Source of the DNA: Methylibium rhizosphaerae
Lineage (GTDB): Bacteria; Pseudomonadota; Gammaproteobacteria; Burkholderiales; Burkholderiaceae_C
Assembly: GCF_006386545.1 (NCBI RefSeq)
Contig: NZ_SWAR01000005.1
Location: 124,001-188,000, forward strand
Length of the DNA: 64,000 bases
Direction: 5' to 3'
Positions 26,773 to 35,435 of the stretch are shown here, piece by piece. Under the pieces are notes generated by a model. That model ran no database searches. It was not told where the DNA came from and saw nothing but the letters and a program-made list of their open reading frames with translations. A program made the translations under genes and the position numbers. Positions within the stretch are counted from its first letter, which is position 1; every line of letters begins with the position of its first letter.

Positions 26773-27975
26773 TCACAGCCGTGCAGCCCGCAGCAGCAGA
26801 TCGCGCCAGAACATGTCGCGCTGGCGGCTGAGGGCGGGATCGTTGGATGTGGGCCATACGGCCGTCTGCACCATCACCAGCCGTGACGGCGCGTGCACGA
26901 AGACGGCCTGCCCGCGCACGCCCAGCAGCGCAAACCCGAGCTCGTCCGGAAACACCCAGATCTGGTAGCCATAGCCGAAGTACGGCGTGGCCCGGCGGGG
27001 CTGCAGATGCCAGTCGCGCAGCCGCACGCTGGTAGCCGCCTCGATCCACGCAGCCGGCACGATGCGCCGCCCATCGACCTGGCCCTTGTCGAGCAGCAGC
27101 ATGCCCAGCCTCGCGTAGTCGCGCAGCCGGGCGTTCAGGCAGCAGTAGGCGGCCTCCATGCCGCTGGCGTCGACCAGCCAGCTGGCGTCGGCCTCGGCGC
27201 CCATCGGCACCCACAGCTTCTCGCTCACGTATTCCGCGAGCGGCCTGCCGACCGCGGCAGCAAGCGCCTGCCCCAATGCCTGGCTGTCGGCGGAGCTGTA
27301 CTTGAAACGGCTGCCGGGCTCGGCGTCGCGCTGCTCCATGGCCCCCAGCGCGTCGATGAACCGCCCTTCGCCACGCGTCCAGGCGCGGGAGAAGCGGGCA
27401 ATGTCCGAGCCGGGCTTGTCATAGGCCTCGTCGAACCTCACGCCCGAGGCCATGTTGAGCGCCTGGCGGATCGACACGCCCTTCCAGGCGGATGCCGCCA
27501 GACCCGGCTCGTACTTGTCGAGCGGGTCATCGATGGAAGCGATGCGCCCTTCGGCCACGGCAATGCCCACGGCCAGCCCCACCACCGTCTTGGCCATCGA
27601 CCACGACGTGAATCTGTCGCCGGCACTGCGGCCGTACTGGTAGCGCTCGAGCAGCACCGTGCCGTCCTTCACGATGAGCAGGCCGGTGGCGGGGTGGGTG
27701 TCGAGGTACTGGCGCGCGGGCTGCCAGTCCTCGAGGGCGCCGCCGGGCTTCAGCGCCCTGGGCCGGTCGCCGGCGGCCACGGTGCGCGCGGCGAACAGCT
27801 CGCCCATGGCCGACTGAGCCCCGACGAGGTGGCGCTGCTGCCACCAGTCGTCACGGCTGCCTCGCGGGTACTGGTTGTCGCGGCCGTAGGCGGCTTCATC
27901 GGGCGCTGCGTGCAGCGTGGCCGTGAGGCCGAGGGTCAGCAGGGCCGCGATCGCGAGGGGCAAGGCAGTGGACAT
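26773..27975 (-). CDS. Exported serine hydrolase (beta-lactamase class C fold)
   Basis: A 400-residue protein with a signal peptide ending near LHAAPDE. The nucleophile motif is SMAK (Ser126, Lys129) in TSWSMAKTVVGLAVG, and the second motif is KYSSADSQALG. It belongs to the beta-lactamase/penicillin-binding-like serine hydrolases (esterases, peptidases); true beta-lactam hydrolysis is not indicated. Its promoter lies in the 100-bp gap before yggS. Confidence 0.85.
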   Translation of the reverse strand: MSTALPLAIAALLTLGLTATLHAAPDEAAYGRDNQYPRGSRDDWWQQRHLVGAQSAMGELFAARTVAAGDRPRALKPGGALEDWQPARQYLDTHPATGLLIVKDGTVLLERYQYGRSAGDRFTSWSMAKTVVGLAVGIAVAEGRIASIDDPLDKYEPGLAASAWKGVSIRQALNMASGVRFDEAYDKPGSDIARFSRAWTRGEGRFIDALGAMEQRDAEPGSRFKYSSADSQALGQALAAAVGRPLAEYVSEKLWVPMGAEADASWLVDASGMEAAYCCLNARLRDYARLGMLLLDKGQVDGRRIVPAAWIEAATSVRLRDWHLQPRRATPYFGYGYQIWVFPDELGFALLGVRGQAVFVHAPSRLVMVQTAVWPTSNDPALSRQRDMFWRDLLLRAARL

Positions 27976-28075
27976 GGGCACCTCCTCCGGGGCTGTGGGC
28001 CACCGGATCGCAGCATGCCAATGCGCGGCCGGCGCGGCCATCACCCATTCGAACGAGGCTGCGGCCGGCCGGTGC

Positions 28076-28765
28076 CTAGCCGCGCGCGCCGAAGATTGCC
28101 GTGCCGATGCGCACCAGCGTCGAGCCCTCGGCAATGGCGGCCTCGAGGTCGGCGCTCATGCCCATCGACAGGGTATCCAGCGGTAGGCCATCGCGCACCA
28201 GCACCTGCTGCAGTTCGCGCAGCAGCCGGTGCGGCGCACGCTGCGCCTCGAAGTCGCCTTCCGGTTCGGGAATGGCCATCAAGCCGCGCAGTCGCAGCCG
28301 CGGCAACGCCGCCACCGCGTGCGCCAGCGCATGCACCTCGGCCGGCGCCGCTCCGCTCTTGCTGGATTCGCCGCTGATGTTGACCTGCAGGCACACATTG
28401 AGCGGCGGCAGATGGGCGGGGCGCTGCTCCGACAGGCGCTGCGCCACCCTCAGGCGGTCCACGCTGTGCACCCAGTCGAAGTGCTCGGCCACCACGCGCG
28501 TCTTGTTGCTCTGCAGCGGGCCGATCAGGTGCCACTCGACCTGCGGCCGCAAGTCGGCCAGGGCGGCCATCTTGTCCAGCGCCTCCTGCACATAGTTCTC
28601 GCCGAAGGCGCGCTGGCCGGCGCCGAAGGCGTCGCGCACCGCGGACGCTTCCTGCGTCTTGCTCACCGCCAGCAGCGTGACGCTTTGCACGGGCCGTTGC
28701 GCGGCCGCACACGCAGCCGCGATGCGGCGCTGCACTTGTTGTATGTTGTTTGCGATCGTCGCCAT
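28076..28765 (-). CDS. PLP-homeostasis protein, YggS/PLPBP family
   Basis: A 229-residue PLP-binding protein of the YggS family. The PLP lysine is in LLAVSKTQ (about residue 36), followed by FGENYVQEALDK and WHLIGPLQSNK, and LSMGMSADLEAAIAEGSTLVRIGTAIFG at the end. It buffers pyridoxal phosphate and affects amino-acid metabolism. It is divergent from pilT, the usual arrangement in many proteobacteria, with 85 bp between the starts. Confidence 0.95.
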   Translation of the reverse strand: MATIANNIQQVQRRIAAACAAAQRPVQSVTLLAVSKTQEASAVRDAFGAGQRAFGENYVQEALDKMAALADLRPQVEWHLIGPLQSNKTRVVAEHFDWVHSVDRLRVAQRLSEQRPAHLPPLNVCLQVNISGESSKSGAAPAEVHALAHAVAALPRLRLRGLMAIPEPEGDFEAQRAPHRLLRELQQVLVRDGLPLDTLSMGMSADLEAAIAEGSTLVRIGTAIFGARG

Positions 28766-28850
28766 AATGGCCCGAGCTTAAGTGACGCGGCCGCCCCCGC
28801 TGCAGCCCGCGCACAGAACCCGAGGCGCCCACCGCCTCCCGCGAGACAAC

Positions 28851-29894
28851 ATGGACATCACCCAACTGCTGGCGTTCTCGGTCAAGAACAAGGCTTCCGA
28901 CCTTCACCTTTCCGCCGGCCTGCCCCCGATGATCCGTGTGCACGGCGACGTGCGCCGCATCAACGTGGACCCGCTGGAGCACAAGCAGGTGCACGACATG
29001 GTGTACGACATCATGAACGATGCCCAGCGCAAGGCCTACGAAGAAACGCTCGAGTGCGACTTCTCGTTCGAGATCCAGGGCCTCGCGCGCTTTCGCGTCA
29101 ACGCCTTCAACCAGAACCGCGGCGCCGGCGCCGTGTTCCGGACCATCCCGAGCAAGATCCTCACGCTCGAGCAGCTCAATACGCCGAAGGTGTTTGCCGA
29201 CCTCGCGCTCAAGCCGCGCGGCCTGGTGCTCGTGACCGGCCCCACCGGCTCGGGCAAGTCCACCACGCTCGCGGCGATGGTGAACCACCTGAACGAAAAC
29301 GAGTACGGCCACGTGCTCACCGTCGAGGACCCGATCGAATTCGTGCACGAGTCGAAGAAGTGCCTGGTCAACCAGCGCGAAGTCGGCCCGCACACGCTCT
29401 CCTTCTCAAACGCGCTGCGTTCGGCGCTGCGCGAAGACCCCGACGCGATCCTCGTGGGCGAAATGCGCGACCTCGAAACCATTCGCCTGGCGCTCACCGC
29501 AGCCGAAACCGGCCACCTGGTGTTCGGCACGCTGCACACGTCGAGCGCAGCCAAGACCATCGACCGGGTGGTCGACGTGTTCCCCGCCGCCGAGAAGGAA
29601 ATGGTCCGCGCCATGCTGTCGGAGTCGCTGGTCGCCGTGATCTCCCAGACGCTGTGCAAGCTCAAGGACGGCTCGGGCCGCGTGGCGGCGCACGAGATCA
29701 TGCTGGGCACCTCGGCCATCCGGAACCTGATCCGCGAGAACAAGATCGCGCAGATGTACTCCGCCATCCAGACCGGCCAGGGCATGGGCATGCAGACGCT
29801 CGACCAGAACCTGACCGAGCTGGTGCGGCGCAACATCATTTCGCCGGCCGAAGCCCGCGGCAAGGCCAAGATCCCCGAAAACTTCCCCGGCTGA
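28851..29894 (+). CDS. pilT: Type IV pilus retraction ATPase
   Basis: A 347-residue hexameric ATPase that drives pilus retraction for twitching motility. Walker A is VTGPTGSGKSTT (about residue 130); the Asp box, Walker B (ILVGEMRDLETI) and His box (GHLVFGTLHT) follow; the conserved AIRNLIRENKIAQ helix near the C-terminus is present. Length and start agree with orthologues. The cyclic-nucleotide-binding gene starts 11 nt downstream, then pilU. Confidence 0.97.
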   Translation: MDITQLLAFSVKNKASDLHLSAGLPPMIRVHGDVRRINVDPLEHKQVHDMVYDIMNDAQRKAYEETLECDFSFEIQGLARFRVNAFNQNRGAGAVFRTIPSKILTLEQLNTPKVFADLALKPRGLVLVTGPTGSGKSTTLAAMVNHLNENEYGHVLTVEDPIEFVHESKKCLVNQREVGPHTLSFSNALRSALREDPDAILVGEMRDLETIRLALTAAETGHLVFGTLHTSSAAKTIDRVVDVFPAAEKEMVRAMLSESLVAVISQTLCKLKDGSGRVAAHEIMLGTSAIRNLIRENKIAQMYSAIQTGQGMGMQTLDQNLTELVRRNIISPAEARGKAKIPENFPG

Positions 29895-29905
29895 AGCACA
29901 CCGTC

Positions 29906-30553
29906 GTGAAGAAGCTCATCGAACGCCTGAAGGGCGCGCCCAGTTCCGGCGCGTCGCCGGCCGTGAGCCCCGAGGACTCGGGCTACTTCTCGACCATGTT
30001 CATGGAGCACCAGGGCGACGAGACGCAGATGCTTGTGACCTGGCTGGCGCGCGCCCAGGAAATCAAGGCAGAGCCATTCGACCGCAAGCGCGGCGCCGAG
30101 ATGTTCGCCAAGCTGTGGGGCGCCGACCGCTACGTGGCGGCCCTGAGCGCCGACGAACTGCAGCGCATGAGCCAGTACCTCGAATTCGTCACGGTCGCGG
30201 CCAACCACGAAGTGATCGGCCAGGACGAACAGGGCGACTACATGCTCATCGTGCTCGACGGCACGCTGGCCGTGGACCGCGTCCAGCCCTGGGGCGACCG
30301 CGCAAGGCTGGCCGAAGCACGCTCCGGCGACATGCTGGGCGAGATGTCCTTGCTCGACGCCGGCGCGCGTTTTTCGGCGTGCACCACGCTTACGCCTTGT
30401 ATCCTCGCTGTGGTCGACGCACAACGGCTTGATGAGATGATCATGTTCGAGCCGCGCCTGGGACTGGCACTGCTCGCTTCGCTGTCGCGGCGGCTCTCGC
30501 TGCGGTTGCGTCAGGTGAGCGCGCGGCTTTCGGCCCTGCTTTCACGCACTTGA
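29906..30553 (+). CDS. Cyclic-nucleotide-binding-domain protein between pilT and pilU
   Basis: A 215-residue cytoplasmic protein. Residues about 85-190 form a cNMP-binding beta-roll (VIGQDEQGDYMLIVLDGTLAVDR, GDMLGEMSLLDAGARFSACTT). No helix-turn-helix follows, so unlike Crp it is not an obvious transcription factor; an effector for the pilus motors is more likely. The canonical Arg of the cAMP phosphate pocket is in AGARFSA. The start is a GTG at 29906 without a strong ribosome site; translation may depend on pilT. Confidence 0.8.
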   Translation: MKKLIERLKGAPSSGASPAVSPEDSGYFSTMFMEHQGDETQMLVTWLARAQEIKAEPFDRKRGAEMFAKLWGADRYVAALSADELQRMSQYLEFVTVAANHEVIGQDEQGDYMLIVLDGTLAVDRVQPWGDRARLAEARSGDMLGEMSLLDAGARFSACTTLTPCILAVVDAQRLDEMIMFEPRLGLALLASLSRRLSLRLRQVSARLSALLSRT

Positions 30554-30612
30554 CTGTTTGACGAAGTAACGAACGCACCAGGGTGCCGGGTGCCTCGGGG
30601 GAATGGCTCACT

Positions 30613-31749
30613 ATGGAACGCGACCAGGCATCAAAGTTCATCAATGACCTGCTGCGGCTGATGATGGCCCGCGGCGGCTCCGATCTCTTCCTGACGGCCG
30701 ACTTCCCGCCGGCCATCAAGGTCGACGGCAAGGTCACCAAGGTGTCGCCGCAGCCGCTGACCGGCCAGCACACCATCGCGCTGGCCCGTTCGATCATGAA
30801 CGACAAGCAGGCGGCAGAGTTCGAGCGCACCAAGGAGTGCAACTTCGCGATCGCGCCGCAAGGCACCGGCCGCTTCCGCGTCAACGCCTTCATCCAGCAG
30901 GGCCACGTGGGCATGGTGCTGCGGACCATTCCGCAGCAGCTGCCCACCATCGACTCGCTGGGCCTGCCCGGCGTGCTGAAGGACGTGGCGATGACCAAGC
31001 GCGGGCTGGTCATCTTCGTCGGCGCCACCGGCTCGGGCAAGTCCACCTCGCTGGCGGCGATGGTCGACTACCGCAACGAGAACTCCTACGGCCACATCAT
31101 CACCATCGAAGACCCGGTGGAGTTCGTGCACCCGCACAAGAACTGCATCGTCACGCAGCGCGAGGTGGGGCTGGACACCGACGGCTGGTTCAACGCGCTG
31201 AAGAACACGCTGCGCCAGGCCCCCGACGTCATCCTGATGGGTGAGATCCGCGACCGCGAGACGATGGAACATGCGGTGGCATTTGCCGAGACCGGCCACC
31301 TCTGCCTGGCCACGCTGCACGCCAACAGCGCCAACCAGGCGCTCGACCGCATCATCAACTTCTTCCCCGAAGAGCGGCGTGCGCAGCTGCTGATGGACCT
31401 CTCCCTGAACCTGAAGTCGCTCGTCTCGCAGCGCCTGCTGCCGCGCCAGGAAGGCAAGGGCCGTGTTGCCGCGGTGGAGATCCTCCTCAACACGCCGCTC
31501 ATCTCAGAGCTGATCTTCAAGGGCGAGGTTTCCGAGATCAAGGAGCTGATGAAGCGCAGCCGCGAACTCGGCATGCAGACTTTCGACCAGAGCCTGTTCG
31601 ACCTCTACGAGGGCCAGTTCGTCACCTACGAAGACGCGCTGCGCAACGCCGACTCGGTGAACGACCTGCGGCTGCAGATCAAGCTCAACAGCCAGCGCGC
31701 ACGCAACTCCGACCTCGCTGCCGGCACCGAGCACCTGACGATTGTTTGA
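30613..31749 (+). CDS. pilU: Type IV pilus ATPase, PilT paralogue
   Basis: A 378-residue PilT-like ATPase that assists PilT in retraction under load. Walker A is VGATGSGKSTS (about residue 137), then HIITIEDPVEFVH, Walker B ILMGEIRDRETM and the His box GHLCLATLHAN. It has the PilU-type longer C-terminal tail. The ATG at 30613 is preferred to an in-frame GTG ten codons upstream because it aligns with family N-termini. It is the last gene of the pilT cluster; a hairpin-rich repeat follows. Confidence 0.95.
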   Translation: MERDQASKFINDLLRLMMARGGSDLFLTADFPPAIKVDGKVTKVSPQPLTGQHTIALARSIMNDKQAAEFERTKECNFAIAPQGTGRFRVNAFIQQGHVGMVLRTIPQQLPTIDSLGLPGVLKDVAMTKRGLVIFVGATGSGKSTSLAAMVDYRNENSYGHIITIEDPVEFVHPHKNCIVTQREVGLDTDGWFNALKNTLRQAPDVILMGEIRDRETMEHAVAFAETGHLCLATLHANSANQALDRIINFFPEERRAQLLMDLSLNLKSLVSQRLLPRQEGKGRVAAVEILLNTPLISELIFKGEVSEIKELMKRSRELGMQTFDQSLFDLYEGQFVTYEDALRNADSVNDLRLQIKLNSQRARNSDLAAGTEHLTIV

Positions 31750-31759
31750 CCACCCCCGT

Positions 31760-31864
31760 AGCGCCTGCGGCGCTCCCCCTTGAGGGGGCGGCGCAGGCAG
31801 ACCGGCAAAGCCGGATCTGCGGCGCCCACTTTGACCCGGCCCCATGTGCGCAGCACTGGGGCCG
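31760..31864. repeat. REP-like cluster of palindromes after pilU
   Basis: Consecutive dyads occupy this gap: GCGCC-tgc-GGCGC (31761-31773), CCCCC-TTGA-GGGGG (31775-31788), GCAGA/CCGGC with GCCGG/TCTGC around an AAA loop (31796-31820) and CGGCCCC/GGGGCCG (31837-31843 with 31858-31864). Elements of the form CTCCCCCTTGAGGGGGCG are common intergenic repeats in Comamonadaceae and relatives. It may end pilU transcripts or protect their 3' ends; there is no T-run. Confidence 0.6.
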
Positions 31865-31893
31865 TCTCACTTCCGACGACCCAAGGAGGCTTG

Positions 31894-32787
31894 ATGAACA
31901 CCAAGAGCTATGAGCCCATCGCATCGCAGACCGTCGCTTTCCTGGGCCTGGGGGTGATGGGCTACCCGATGGCCGGCCACCTGGCACGTGCCGGTCATGA
32001 GGTCACGGTCTACAACCGCACGGCTGCCAAGGCCGAGGCGTGGACCCGAGAGTTCGGCGGCAGGAGCGCCGCCACGCCGCGCGAAGCCGCCGGGGGCGCC
32101 GACATCGTGTTCTGCTGCGTGGGCAACGACGACGACCTGCGTTCGGTGGTGATGGGCGGCAACGGCGCGTTCGCCGGCATGAAGCCCGGCGCCATCTTCG
32201 TGGACCACACCACCGCTTCGGCGGAAGTGGCCCGCGAGCTGGCGGCCGAGGCGCGCGGGCGCGGGCTGAATTTCATCGACGCACCGGTGTCCGGCGGCAA
32301 TCTGGGGGCCATCAACGGCGTGCTCACCGTGATGTGCGGGGGCGACGCGGCGGCCTTCGCCCAGGTGCAGCCGGTGGCGATGGCCTTCGCCAAGGCAGTC
32401 ACGCTGCTGGGCGACAGCGGCGCCGGCCAGCTGGCCAAGATGGTCAACCAGATCTGCATCGCGGGCCTCGTGCAGGGGCTGGCCGAGGCCATCGCCTTCG
32501 GTCAGAAGGCCGGGCTGGACATGAAGGCCGTGCTCGGCGTCATCGGCAAGGGCGCGGCGCAAAGCTGGCAGATGGACAACCGTGGGCCGACGATGGTCGA
32601 CGACAAGTTCGACTTCGGCTTTGCGGTGGACTGGATGCGCAAGGACCTGGGCCTGTGCCTCGAGGAGGCGCGCCGCAACGGCTCGCGGCTGCCGGTCACG
32701 GCGCTGGTCGATCAGTTCTATGCCGACCTGCAGGCCGAAGGCGGCGGACGCTGGGACACCTCCAGCCTGGTCCGTCGCCTGAAATAG
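31894..32787 (+). CDS. NAD(P)-dependent beta-hydroxyacid dehydrogenase family protein
   Basis: A 297-residue paralogue of MmsB. The Rossmann motif is AFLGLGVMGYPMAGHLARAGH, the substrate motif is DAPVSGGNLGAINGVLTVMCGG and the catalytic Lys is in GAGQLAKMVNQI. It could be a 3-hydroxyisobutyrate, tartronate-semialdehyde or glyoxylate/succinic-semialdehyde reductase; the sequence alone does not decide. AAGGAGG precedes the ATG. It is not part of the valine operon and stands alone. Confidence 0.88.
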   Translation: MNTKSYEPIASQTVAFLGLGVMGYPMAGHLARAGHEVTVYNRTAAKAEAWTREFGGRSAATPREAAGGADIVFCCVGNDDDLRSVVMGGNGAFAGMKPGAIFVDHTTASAEVARELAAEARGRGLNFIDAPVSGGNLGAINGVLTVMCGGDAAAFAQVQPVAMAFAKAVTLLGDSGAGQLAKMVNQICIAGLVQGLAEAIAFGQKAGLDMKAVLGVIGKGAAQSWQMDNRGPTMVDDKFDFGFAVDWMRKDLGLCLEEARRNGSRLPVTALVDQFYADLQAEGGGRWDTSSLVRRLK

Positions 32788-32794
32788 GCCGGCG

Positions 32795-33475
32795 TTACTG
32801 GGCCGTCGAAGCTGCGGGCGCCGCCGGCTTGGGCGCCACGTGCTCCTTGCGGCCCAGGGCGGCGAGTTCCTCCTCGCTGAGGATCTCGAACGCCTTCACC
32901 ACCTTGCTGACGCCGGCAATGCTGCGTGCCAGCTCGGCGCCGCGGTTGGCCTCGCGTTCGGTGACGCGGCCCATCAGGAACACCGTGCCGCGCTCGGCCA
33001 CCACCTTGTAGGCGTTGGACATGATGTCCTTGGCGTCCACGAAGGTCGCCTTGACCTTGCTTTCGAGCAACAGGTCGTTCGAGCGCGAGCCGATGGTGCT
33101 GTTGGGGCCGACCACCAGCTCGTTGAAGGTGCCGCGCACGTTCTCGATGCGCGACAGGCTCTGCTCCACCGCCACCCGCTCGGCTTCGGTGGGCACTTCA
33201 CCGGTGATCAGCAGCATGCGGTTGTAGCTGGTCACGTTGACGTGGCCTTTTTCGCCCAGCACGTCCTTCACGCGGTTGGACGCCTTCAGTTCGATGGCCT
33301 GGTCTTCGATCTGCGTGCCGGAGGTGCGCCGGTCGGTGGCCATCAGCGCACCGCCCACCGCGGCACCGCCGATCAGCAGCGGCGCGCAGCCGCTCAATGC
33401 ACCGCCCAGCGTGCTCGCCGCCAGCAGCGCCAGCACCAGTGAACGCAGTTTGGTCTTCGAGTTCGTCATGGTCAT
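32795..33475 (-). CDS. BON-domain outer-membrane lipoprotein (DolP/OsmY-like)
   Basis: A 226-residue lipoprotein with lipobox GGALSGC, two BON domains (about residues 50-115 with SYNRMLLITGEVPTE and 125-195 with VFLMGRVTEREA), and a Pro/Ala-rich tail. It resembles YraP/DolP, which supports outer-membrane integrity. The start ATG at 33475 overlaps the stop of the SIS isomerase gene (ATGA); an ATG two codons later is possible. Order yraN, SIS protein, dolP-like beside rsmI mirrors the conserved yra cluster of proteobacteria. Confidence 0.9.
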   Translation of the reverse strand: MTMTNSKTKLRSLVLALLAASTLGGALSGCAPLLIGGAAVGGALMATDRRTSGTQIEDQAIELKASNRVKDVLGEKGHVNVTSYNRMLLITGEVPTEAERVAVEQSLSRIENVRGTFNELVVGPNSTIGSRSNDLLLESKVKATFVDAKDIMSNAYKVVAERGTVFLMGRVTEREANRGAELARSIAGVSKVVKAFEILSEEELAALGRKEHVAPKPAAPAASTAQ

Positions 33476-34068
33476 CCGTTGTCGGTTTCGCCCAGCAGCT
33501 GCGCGTCCACCGCATCGCACAGGCAGTGCACGACCAGCAGGTGGACTTCCTGGATGCGTGCGGTGCGGTCGGCCGGCACGCAGATGTGCACGTCGGTCTC
33601 GGTCAGACGCTCGCGCAGCTTGCCGCCGCCCTTGCCGGTGAGTGCGATCACCGTCATGTCCTTCTCGTGTGCGGCATCCACCGCGGCCAGCACATTGGCC
33701 GAGTTGCCGCTGGTGGTGATGGCGATCAGCACGTCGCCGGGGTTGCCCAGCGCCTGCACCTGCTTCGAGAAGATCTGGTTGAAGTCGTAGTCGTTGGCGA
33801 CGGCGGTGAGGATGGAGCTGTCGGTCGTGAGCGCGATGGCCGCCAGGCCCGGGCGCTCTCGCTCGAAGCGGCCGACGAACTCGGCCGCGAAGTGCTGCGC
33901 GTCTCCGGCGGAGCCGCCATTGCCGCAGGCGAGCACCTTGCCGCCCGCGGTGATGCACCCCAGCAGGGCGCTGGCTGCGTCGGCCACCGGCCGCGTCAGC
34001 ACTTCCGCGGCCTTGTACTTGACGTCGGCACTGTCGAAGAAGTGCTGCTGTATGCGTTGTTCCAACAT
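33472..34068 (-). CDS. SIS-domain phosphoheptose isomerase-like protein (GmhA/DiaA)
   Basis: A 198-residue sugar-isomerase domain protein with GKVLACGNGGSAGDAQHFAAEFVGRF and AITTSGNSANVLAAV. GmhA makes heptose for LPS; DiaA, its close relative, binds DnaA and regulates replication initiation. The yraN/rsmI/dolP neighbourhood is the one where E. coli diaA occurs, so a DiaA role is the better guess. It overlaps the BON lipoprotein gene by four bases. Confidence 0.88.
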   Translation of the reverse strand: MLEQRIQQHFFDSADVKYKAAEVLTRPVADAASALLGCITAGGKVLACGNGGSAGDAQHFAAEFVGRFERERPGLAAIALTTDSSILTAVANDYDFNQIFSKQVQALGNPGDVLIAITTSGNSANVLAAVDAAHEKDMTVIALTGKGGGKLRERLTETDVHICVPADRTARIQEVHLLVVHCLCDAVDAQLLGETDNG

Positions 34069-34138
34069 GGGTGGGGATGATAAGTCAGCCGGTTGGTGGG
34101 GCCGCGCCGCCGGGAGGTTCCGCGGTTTTGCAGGATTT

Positions 34139-34507
34139 TCAAAGTGCGTCGAAGGCGGCTCGCAGCCATTCGATGCGGTCGGCGTCGATGGCCACCACGT
34201 CGAAGCGGCAGGGGGGCGGCGTGGCGTGCCTTTGGAGGTAGTTCTGGGCGGCGAACACGAGGCGCCGGCGCTTGGCGACCGAGATGCTTTCTGCCGCGCT
34301 GCCGTGGCCGCCGCCGGCACGCCGTCGCACTTCGACGAACACCAGCGTGCCGTCGCGGTCGCGCATGATGAGGTCCACCTCGGCCCCGTGCGAGCGCGGG
34401 CCGGCCGCCACCCGATAATTGCGCTCCACCAGCTTGAGGCCCTGCCGCTGCAGATGCGCCAGGGCCCGGCTCTCGCCCTCGTCACCGCTCGCCTTGGTCG
34501 TGACCAC
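34139..34507 (-). CDS. YraN/UPF0102-family nuclease-like protein
   Basis: A 122-residue protein of the YraN family. GDEGESRALAHLQRQGLKLVERNYR begins the fold, and EVDLIMRDRDGTLVFVEVRRR contains the D-(E/Q)-x-K-like restriction-fold residues E and D. Function is unresolved. No ATG is suitably placed; the GTG at 34507 gives the family length. This start overlaps the divergent rsmI start by eight bases. Confidence 0.85.
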   Translation of the reverse strand: MVTTKASGDEGESRALAHLQRQGLKLVERNYRVAAGPRSHGAEVDLIMRDRDGTLVFVEVRRRAGGGHGSAAESISVAKRRRLVFAAQNYLQRHATPPPCRFDVVAIDADRIEWLRAAFDAL

Positions 34508-35417
34508 TTCCGAAGCCTCCTCCCTCTTGAGCACCGCGGCCGCTGCCGCAGGCTCGCAGCAGTATCCCAAAGGGGCGCTGTATGTCGTGGCCACGCCGAT
34601 CGGCAACCTGGCCGACATGAGCCTGCGCGCCATCCATGCGCTGGCGCTGTGCGACGCGGTGGCCTGCGAAGACACCCGGGTGACCGCCGGACTGCTGCGC
34701 CACTTCGGGCTCGACCACAAGCCGCTGCTGGCGGTGCACGAGCACAACGAAGCCGGCGCTGCCGCCGGCATCGTCGAGCGCCTGCAGCGCGGCGAACGGG
34801 TGGCCTATGCCAGCGACGCCGGCACGCCGGCGGTGAGCGACCCCGGCGCGCGGCTGGTGGCCGCCGTGCAGGCCGCGGGGCTGCGCGTGCTGCCGCTGCC
34901 GGGCGCCAGCAGCGTGGTCACCGCCCTCAGCGCCGCCGGCGACGTGGCCGGCAGCGACTTCCGCTTCATCGGCTTCCTGCCGGCCAAGGGCGGGGAGCGC
35001 AGCGCGGCGCTGGCGCAGCTGGCGGCGGAGCCCGGCACCACGGTGCTGTTCGAGGCGCCGCATCGAATCGAAGCCCTGGCACGGGCCCTGGCCGATGCCT
35101 GCCCGGCGCGGCGCGTCACCGTCTGCCGGGAACTCACCAAGCAGTTCGAGAGCATCCACACGCGCGAAGCGGGTGAGCTGCCCGCCTGGCTGGCCGAAGA
35201 CGCCAACCGCACCCGCGGTGAGTTCGTGCTGGTGCTGCATGCCGTGCCGGGCGCCTCGGCGAGCCAGGACGCGCTGCCCCCCGAAGCCGAGCGGCTGCTG
35301 AAGGTATTGCTGGCCGAGCTGCCGCTGAAGCAGGCAGTGGCACTGGCGGCCGAAGCGAGCGGCGTGGCGCGCAATGCGCTGTACCAGCGGGCGCTGCAGC
35401 TCAAGCAGGAAGGCTGA
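34500..35417 (+). CDS. rsmI: 16S rRNA (cytidine-1402-2'-O)-methyltransferase
   Basis: A protein of about 305 residues that 2'-O-methylates C1402 in the ribosomal decoding site. The SAM-binding tetrapyrrole-methylase fold starts with GALYVVATPIGNLADMSLRAIHAL and includes EDTRVTAGLLRHFG, SDAGTPAVSDPG and LPGASSVVTALSAAG. The N-terminus is not fixed: the GTG at 34500 is the first reasonable start and would overlap the yraN start; a TTG at 34527 is an alternative. Confidence 0.93.
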   Translation: MTTSEASSLLSTAAAAAGSQQYPKGALYVVATPIGNLADMSLRAIHALALCDAVACEDTRVTAGLLRHFGLDHKPLLAVHEHNEAGAAAGIVERLQRGERVAYASDAGTPAVSDPGARLVAAVQAAGLRVLPLPGASSVVTALSAAGDVAGSDFRFIGFLPAKGGERSAALAQLAAEPGTTVLFEAPHRIEALARALADACPARRVTVCRELTKQFESIHTREAGELPAWLAEDANRTRGEFVLVLHAVPGASASQDALPPEAERLLKVLLAELPLKQAVALAAEASGVARNALYQRALQLKQEG

Positions 35418-35435
35418 GCGCGCGGCCGCCCGGTT

